A program made the translations under genes and the position numbers. From Earliella scabrosa (taxonomy: Eukaryota > Basidiomycota > Agaricomycetes > Polyporales > Polyporaceae), in assembly GCA_022605405.1 (NCBI GenBank), contig JABYQQ010000002.1, positions 1,426,001-1,490,000 of the forward strand: a stretch of 64,000 nt of DNA, read 5' to 3'. The first letter of the stretch is position 1, and each line of letters opens with the position of its first letter. The notes under the pieces were generated by a model. That model was given only the letters and a program-made list of their open reading frames with translations, ran no database searches and was not told where the DNA came from. This document shows, piece after piece, positions 57,798 through 64,000 of the stretch.

Positions 57798-58862
57798 CGT
57801 GGTGGGTAGAGTTCAAGGATACTTGTGATGCTTGCTTTAGACAACCTTCAGACGCCGCAGTCGAACAGCCTTCACAAGCTAACTCCGAGAGGCCGGGCTT
57901 CTTCGAAGGACAGCCGTGATGTCTGTCGTACGGCCTGAAGAGAAGTGTGAACAATCGGTGACTCGATGACCGATCGAAAGTAAGTAACGGGAATAAGGAG
58001 ATGCAAGTGGAGCCCCTGGTTCGAGCTCCGAATGCCAGTGGTCCGAACTCGCAAGAAACGACCGGCTTATCGGGATCGGTCAGTACACTCAGCTCTGCCT
58101 TAGTCAACCTGATTTGATGAGTCAGTACTACCGTGGATGCTTGCTGCACTCGCTGCGCCACAAAGCATGTAAGGACTTGTCAAAAACTCACTCCTGCTGG
58201 GTTTTCTTGTTGAGTCTGACAAGGCTGACGGGGGATGTAGAAAAGTTTATAGCCGGGTGACAGTGATCGGCAATAACCGCGGAAGGACAAAAAGGGAAGG
58301 AGCACCGCCACATTGATCTCCTCTCTCCTTCCCACGGCGGGCAGCGCCCAGAAAACGGATGCGAGAAAAGTCAGGAATAACCTCCACTAAGCCGACTTTT
58401 CTCGTACTTGTCCCGCGCTTTGTCGGCAGCTGAACAAGTGACAGGTTTCCGACGTTCTTCTGATGTTATCTGGTGACCAGACAGGCAGAGTTTGCAGCGA
58501 CTTACGCAGGTGCGCGAAAGGTCTTGAACAGGCGACATGTTCGGGACATTTCTGCATCCGGAATACGGTCCCTGAAAGGTGACAGACCATGAAAATTTCT
58601 TGTTACTATTCTAATCATTGACAGAAGAACTTTCTCAGAGACAACCTCGAGCGGCAAGAAAGGACCGGAAAATATCAACTCCCTGTAAACGTGAAAGGCC
58701 GGCATAAACAGCGAAAGAGGCGGTCCTTTCAGGTGCACGTAAGTGCCGGAATCCATTGACCTTCTTGCAGCCGGAAATATCTCACTGAACAGGTCGCCTA
58801 TTCCGGACACCAAAAAGCGTCGACTAGGTCACCTTTCCCCTCGGCGAAAAATAAGCCTCCTA
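57798..58862. other. Intergenic with short inverted repeats
   Basis: No gene recognised. It includes an 11-bp perfect inverted repeat, CGAGAAAAGTC / GACTTTTCTCG, near 58363-58410, and GAAAGGACC / GGTCCTTTC near 58660-58730. Several more CGAAAGGTC/GAAAGGTG-like words occur between. This may be the remains of a non-autonomous transposon. Confidence 0.5.
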
Positions 58863-58962
58863 CGCCACACCCCGACGCGCCGCGCCACATCCCGACGCAC
58901 CGCGCCACATCCCGACTCCTCACGCCGCTCCCCGACGCGTCGCACCGCACCCCGACGCGACA
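58863..58962. repeat. Minisatellite, five copies of a 20-bp unit
   Basis: Five head-to-tail units of 20 bp with the consensus CGCCACATCCCGACGCACCG; the first two differ by two bases and the later ones are more diverged. Confidence 0.8.
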
Positions 58963-59279
58963 CATAGCCCTTAAGAGCACCCCGATGCTCTGTATCTGTC
59001 CTCATAGCCCTCGTAGACGACTGCGACCGACGACGACGAGACACACAGCGCCGTCAGTCTCGATGCTCGGCACCACCCACGACGCATGACGCCTCATAAG
59101 CCACGACAGAGCTCTGCGCCCACAACAAGTCCGGGTCGACGCCTCCAAAACCCGACAACGCCGACGGACGACTTGCAGACGACGCACGATGCGCTGCCCC
59201 TCTCGTTCGCGCCTCGGCGGCTACACCAGGTCTTCCCTCCCACACTCCGCCCTTAGTTCTGGCATTCGCTTGACAAATG

Positions 59280-60290
59280 TCGGGCAGAGCAGGTACGACG
59301 ACCGCGCACTCCGTCGCTGCCATATGCGCTCACCTCTGCTCTCTCCTCAGCTTCCGCTCTGCCGTCGCGCTCGTGCGCTGTTCGAGAGGGGTACGGCCCA
59401 ACTTCGCGCAGTATGGCGCAATGTTCGCGCCCGGGGACTGCTCGACGAGGACACCACGCCAGTCGTGCCGAGCAAGCACGACGACCGTGCGTTCCGTCGC
59501 CGCTGCGTTACGCACCTGCCTCCGCCCTCCCTACATGCTCCAGTCTCCGCTCCGCTGGCGCGCTCGTGCACAGTCCGAGAGTGGCACGGCACAATGGCAT
59601 CGTATGGCGCGCTGCTCGCGCCCGGTGACGACACCACGCCAGTCGCGCCGAGCAGCTACCGTTCAGTCGCCGCCGCATTACGCACCTGCCTCCGCCCATT
59701 GCTCTCGCCTCCGCTCCGCTGGCGCGCCCGTGCGTAGTCCGAGTACAACGGCGCCCTATGACGCACCGCTCGGGCCCAGTGAGTTCATGACGAGGATGCC
59801 ACGCTGGTCGCGCCGAGCAGCTACGACGGTCATGCGCCGCGTCGCCGCAATATGCAACCGCCCCCGCCCCCTGCAAAGCCCCTCTACTCTGCTGGCGCGC
59901 TCGTGCGCACTCCGCGAGTGGCACAGCACAACGGCGCCGTATGACGCATTGCTGACTGCGCGACGAGGACACCACGCCGCCCGCTGCGTCGCCGTCATAC
60001 ACACTCGCCCGCGCCTAGCACAGTCCAAGTACGCGAGCCGGGGCTCGTGATCGTCTCGTCCGGAGCCGATCGCATGGAACGACGTCGGGCGTAGCGTCTC
60101 CCCGCCGTTGTCCCGCTCATGAGAGGGCTCCGCTACCGCGCTCGTGCGTAGTCCCAGAGGCAACACTCAACGACGCCGTATGATGCACTCCTCTCGCCCG
60201 GCGACTTCACGAGGCCGGTCGCGCCGTCGCCGCGATATGCAACCGCCTCCATGCCCTGCCCCCTCCTCAGCCTTCACTGCCCCATGTGCC
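59280..60290. repeat. Tandem array of degenerate 145-240 bp units
   Basis: Two anchor words recur in order. GTCGCCGC..TA.GCA occurs near 59320, 59500, 59674, 59840, 59985 and 60223; CGCGCTCGTGCG or close variants occur at 59367, 59559, 59723, 59896 and 60137. Between them lie shared boxes such as AGTCCGAGAGTGGCAC, GCGCCGTATG, GAGGACACCACGCC and GCGCCGAGCA. Open frames through the array are by-products of the GC-rich repeat. No gene is called here. Confidence 0.75.
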
Positions 60291-60462
60291 GATTCGCTAT
60301 CGTGCTTCAGGAGCGCACCCGTAAGTGTACATGAAATGATGTGTCATACCAATATCATACAGTACTTGTCCATCGTACCGGAGTCATTGGGTGCGTCAAA
60401 AACCCCCATCAGGAGGGAAAAAGCTACCAACGACCTGCGCACATTTGCCGACCCATTACTCC

Positions 60463-61755
60463 CTAGCACGCGCACCCTCCAAGGTTGTCATGTGGCCGCG
60501 CAAGGTCTCGTTCAACCGGTTGGAGGTCTACCGGCTGTTAATACACATTCCAAGGCTACGATCATGGAACTCACCTCGGTAAGCCTGGCGCACTCGATCC
60601 AGATGACCTCGTATAGTTCGAAGGACTCACGAACATCGCCGACAGAAATCGGACCTCCTTGAGCCGAGGGCGTACTGAGCGTGCTGTGATTGACGTTTGC
60701 TACCTTCATGATGGACTAACAGAATGTGAGCGAGCTCCTGACATTGTGTATAGTTCATATGCACACACCTTGAGATCGTCCACGAGAGTCATCTGCGTCG
60801 CGGTCTGCTCGGAGAGTTCGCGTAAGAGATCTTGGTACTTCGCAACCGCCGAGCACACTTCAGACGTCGGCAGGCGATTGCCCGGGCGATTGCCAGTGAT
60901 CCACAAGTCAAGAGAATCCTCCCAGAGCGCGTTACTCTTTGTCAGCAGGTCTCCGCGGAACTCCGCAAGTTGTTGGAGAGAGCTGACCACGTCGTCCACA
61001 CGACTGGGGAAGGTTTGTGACGTCCAGGCACGCCTTTCGTTGATAACTTGGTCGCACCCAAGGCGCCCTTCCTACACATACGATGAGCCATTACAACATG
61101 TAGCTGGCAATCTGTAAGCACAATCAACATACCTCCGTTAGTAGAAGGTTGAAGCAGGGCCGCCATCGCGCAACCGTTGTCCTCATCGTTGCAGCTCGCC
61201 GACGGGCTTCCTCGCAAAGCCGCTCCAACTCCGAGTAGGCCTTCTGCATGGACTCCCGCTCGCTAGTCTCTAGAAGTAGTACATTGCTATCGTAGGACAT
61301 TTTGAACTGAAGGATGTCAGTCGGTCAATTTGCGGTGGAACATCAGGATCACTGACCTGTTGCCAAAGCGTATGGTTTTCTCCAGATGAAGTGAACATCC
61401 CCAACACGACTGCGTCGAGACGTCCAGGGAGCTCATCTTCTCCAGGATACAGCTCGTCCAACATTGCACGTCGGTGAGTGACCTCTTGGATTGTGACAGT
61501 CGAGAGCGTGTCGAAACAACCCCTCGCACGCGATGAGAGTACGGGGGACCAGCGGGACATATCTGCTGGCAAGACAAGCTTGTCGCGCACACTGTTGAGT
61601 GGGATGAAATAGTGAGCGGGAGACAAAGACATGAGCCACTGAGGGACTACGCACTGGTCCAGCTCCTTGTTGAGCATGTTCACTATGTCTTCTATCATCT
61701 GAGGAAAGCCGCGTATCAGCGAGATGGCTGCAGGGACTTTAGGACCAGGGGCCAT
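60463..61755 (-). CDS. Coiled-coil protein of unknown function
   Basis: Multi-exon gene just downstream of the SUN-domain gene on the same strand. From the ATG at 61755 it reads MAPGPKVPAAISLIRGFPQM, ELDQCVVPQWLMSLSPAHYF, IPLNSVRDKLVLPADMSRW and ELYPGEDELPGRLDAVVLGM. Later exons are heptad-rich: ESMQKAYSELERLCEEARRR, RVDDVVSSLQQLAEFRGDLL and AVAKYQDLLRELSEQTATQM. The last exons give GDVRESFELYEVIWIECARL and, after an intron, PVDLQPVERD to a stop at 60463-60465. An in-frame ATG at 61926 would add 57 residues. No known domain. The placement 3' of the SUN gene is suggestive but proves nothing. Confidence 0.55.
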
Positions 61756-62028
61756 TCTGAAGTCAAAGTGGTAGGAGGTACAGAAAGCGTGCGTCGAGTC
61801 AAAGAGCGGATGGGTGTGCCACCCGGCTCGACGGGCAAGTTGCGTGATCACGCCTGATGACGCACGGGCGCCCACAACCACACTGTGCTCACGCTCGACG
61901 ACTGGTGAAAACTCAATCAAATACATTGGAATACAGAAGAAAGCGCAGCCACAGCTAGCCATACATACTCTAACAGGAAGAGCCGCGGTAAGTAAGTATA
62001 TGGTCACAATGCGCATTACAACTCACCA

Positions 62029-63077
62029 TCAGCGCGTCGCCTCCACGCCATGTACTCGTACGCGGTAAAGACGCGTCATAGCTCCCCCCCAGTTGCTCCT
62101 GACTTCGACGACAAGGACACCAAAGAAGATGCGGGACCGAAGTACCGCCGCGTCGATGGGGAAGGTCTGGATATGAGACTCGGCCTTGATGTCGTACTCG
62201 AAGGCGGCGAGGGGAAGAAAGGTGCCGCCGGTTGTGACGGGAGGGCCGTCGCCCGTCGTGTTGAGAGGCGACATACTGAAACGATCGATCGAATCAGCGT
62301 AGCGTTGCTCGTTCTCCTTGCCGTCCAAACCTCCCCAAACAACAATTTGACGGGGAGCTTGAGTGATGGCGGTCGTGAGCTCACGGGGAAGATGGTCGAT
62401 GGTGACATGAGTGGGGTAGATCTGACTGGACAGTTTGATGCCGACTTGACCACTTTCGCCTGAGAAGGACCAACACGACGCGGCGCGAAGGTCTTCATCC
62501 AGGATGTTTGAGGGGGGACGAGCCTTCTCGATCTCGGACTTCGGGGGAGAAGTCAACTTGACGATGACCTTGGCCCCCTCGCCCGCCAGAGCGAAGTCAG
62601 GGAGACCAACAGGCCCTCTGAGAACATCCTTCATGGCCTCCTTGATCTCTTTTTGCACGTAAGAGGCGATGTGCGGGGGAACGGAAGCGGGACGACGTCG
62701 GGGAGCGATGCGCGAGAATGTAAACTTCGGGCGAACATTGGACATGTCGACCAGGGTTCGCGACATGATGCCCGAGTCGTCGCGGACCGCTATGCCAATA
62801 CACGCACCCATGATGAGGCCAAACAAGCTGAGAAGAACGACCAAGAGGGTCGACCAACTCCCAGCACTCCGTGGTTTGTTCTCCCTACGAGGATCCCCGC
62901 CATTGTCAGAGTCGCTGTGTGGGCTCCGCGATCGGACGCGCTTGACCTTCTTCCTGTCGTGCTTGGAGTCGAATCGAACGTTTCGATCTGATGGGCCGGT
63001 CAGTCAACGTTCAGGAGTCGAGTGGGACACTACTTGCCAGGTGGCAGAAAACGATCAGGGTCGTAAGGGTCCGACAT
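62029..63077 (-). CDS. SUN-domain nuclear envelope protein (Sad1-like)
   Basis: Inner nuclear membrane protein expected to pair with KASH proteins as a LINC bridge. Exon 1 (ATG at 63077) is 40 nt: MSDPYDPDRFLPP plus one base. A 50-nt intron with a GC donor (63037-62988, GCAAGT..ATCAG) joins to exon 2, 62987-62029. The total is 999 nt and 332 aa, in frame throughout. Features in order: a basic N terminus (KHDRKKVKRVRSRSPHSDSD), one membrane segment (LLVVLLSLFGLIMGACIGIA), then the SUN domain: LPDFALAGEGAKVIVKLTS, CWSFSGESGQVGIKLSSQIY, PTHVTIDHLP, RQIVVWGG, FEYDIKAESHIQTFPID and RSNWGGAMTRLYRVRVHG. Short for the family because the luminal coiled coil is nearly absent. Confidence 0.9.
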
Positions 63078-63370
63078 GCCACAACGACAAGCTCGAGATG
63101 ACTGCAAGTGTCGAGCGTTGAGAGGGATGAGGCACGGATCGACAATAAGGCGAGCCACTTACGTGCACGACTGGCGATGCAGATGAGGACAAGAGTCGGA
63201 ACGGACAAGCGCCCTTGCGGACGTCCCGGGGAATGCCGACGGGGCGCACCAACGGGGCGCGTCCCCAAGACACCATTCAACAGGAGTCAATACATGCAGA
63301 GACCAGTACAGACAACGCTACACAAAGTTTTGTTTAGATACGCACACCAAAGTATCCACAAGATCCCAAT
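63078..63370. other. Intergenic, SUN gene promoter
   Basis: No gene recognised between the SUN gene and the truncated membrane-protein gene. Confidence 0.5.
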
Positions 63371-64000
63371 TCAGTCATCCTCCGACCTTTCCAACTTGAG
63401 TACAACGTGCTCAGGTTCTCCCGTGGAGAGCCCCTCGGTAACGACGCCGTCGTTGATCGCGCCAAGGAGCGACCTTCCGTTGATTGCGAGTCCTACCACG
63501 TTATGCAACAGGCGAGCCGGGGTGCTATATGGCGTCAGACGGGGGGCAGGAGGTGAGGGCTGGAAGCAGGAGACATCCGAGCCGGACGGCGCGCCGCTCG
63601 GAGATGACACTGTTGCGAGAGATGACGATGACGAGATTGACAACCACCATGGTCGCGAGGGTATACTTGACGAGCAGGAGGACGACGCCAACGATGCCGC
63701 GGATCCAGCATAGGAACAATGCAGATCCGTCGTAGCAATCGCCCCAATCGCCGCTGAGGTCGTCTCCCGAAGCTGCCATAATGACATCCTCGAAGATAAA
63801 CTCAAGCAGCGCGCAGACGAACCAGAGGACTCCGAGGACGATGCGGCGGATGAACTTGTACACCGTAACGATGAAACCTTCGCGGACGTCGCAATGGCCG
63901 CAGGCACAGTAATAGTCGAAATCACCGAGGAGAAAGTCTATGATAGCGTCGAAGGCGCGCCTCGGGAGAGAATCCTCGTACTCCAAGACGCAGTTGCTGC
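63371..64000 (-). CDS. Membrane protein, 3' part (runs off window)
   Basis: The 5' end lies beyond base 64000. The visible part reads EYEDSLPRRAFDAIIDFLLG, a Cys/His motif YYCACGHCDVREG, and two or three hydrophobic segments: RRIVLGVLWFVCALLEFIFE, ALFLCWIRGIVGVVLLLV and TMVVVNLVIVIS. An intron, not placed exactly, joins to a C terminus ending LLHNVVGLAINGRSLLGAIN..VVLKLERSEDD, stop 63371-63373. No domain recognised; possibly a neighbour of the SUN gene with a nuclear-envelope or ER role, but that is only a guess. Confidence 0.55.

Noticed and set aside
59189..60166. Open frames of up to 257 codons on both strands
   Set aside because: They run through a tandem repeat array and appear in several frames at once, as expected of stop-poor GC-rich repeats.
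1..64000. CRISPR arrays, operons, bacterial promoters
   Set aside because: The window is eukaryotic; the repeats found are minisatellites and transposon ends with no regular spacers.

Overview
The window comes from a filamentous basidiomycete, most likely a wood-decaying agaricomycete of the Polyporales type. The reasons are dense genes cut by many 50-60 nt GT-AG introns, GC-rich coding sequence, three AA9 lytic polysaccharide monooxygenases, polypore-type F-box proteins, NRPS-like adenylate-forming reductases and a fungal tnp2-type (CACTA-like) DNA transposon. The taxon is an inference from content. Gene models were built by hand from reading frames, splice signals and family motifs, so exon edges are approximate unless a residue or base is named.

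Layout. 0-21 kb is mostly conserved cell biology with a small wood-decay insert. It holds a secreted protein (57-856, -), a CNNM/Mam3 metal transporter (1851-4985, -), SMC5/6 subunit Nse4 (5846-7283, -) with a decayed copy of its 3' end behind it, two tandem AA9 LPMOs (7771-9033 and 9437-10776, -), GINS subunit Sld5 (11246-12199, -), the NC2-alpha histone-fold corepressor (12593-13460, -), a tRNA-Gly(TCC) with an 8-nt intron (13736-13815, +), a small cysteine-rich protein (13942-14675, +), the deubiquitinase UCH37 (15282-16974, +) and a long disordered protein (17845-20665, +).

21-34 kb holds an adenylate-forming reductase gene cut in two by a 7.49-kb two-gene DNA transposon (25061-32547). 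The insertion has an 18-bp perfect core in its inverted ends and a 10-bp target duplication. A third AA9 gene follows (33674-34945, +).

36-50 kb holds a second secreted protein of the first type (36337-37098, -), a compact LTR element with identical 174-bp terminal repeats around one ORF (37597-39145), two head-to-head GH5 hydrolases (39266-40977, - and 41466-43197, +), exosome subunit Rrp42 (43222-44401, -) divergent from a prolidase (44649-46692, +), and a large F-box protein (about 47224-49861, +).

50-64 kb holds an intact adenylate-forming reductase (49976-54214, -), a 273-bp MITE (55732-56004), an F-box/LRR protein (56077-57797, -), a repeat-rich stretch with two kinds of minisatellite (58863-60290), a coiled-coil protein, a SUN-domain nuclear envelope protein (62029-63077, -) and the 3' end of a membrane protein cut by the window edge.

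How it fits together. The AA9 enzymes act on cellulose outside the cell, and the two secreted proteins may go with them. The GH5 pair lacks signal peptides and is probably intracellular. The reductases (A-T-R architecture) would convert an acid to an aldehyde in secondary metabolism; one copy is disrupted. Sld5, Nse4, NC2-alpha, Rrp42, UCH37 and the SUN protein are housekeeping genes. The accessory content (three mobile elements, duplicated genes, minisatellites) lies mostly between 21 and 61 kb. The best candidate for something unusual is the 7.5-kb transposon: its tnp2-like transposase is paired with a 10-bp target duplication, not the short one expected of CACTA elements, and it carries an unassigned coiled-coil partner gene.
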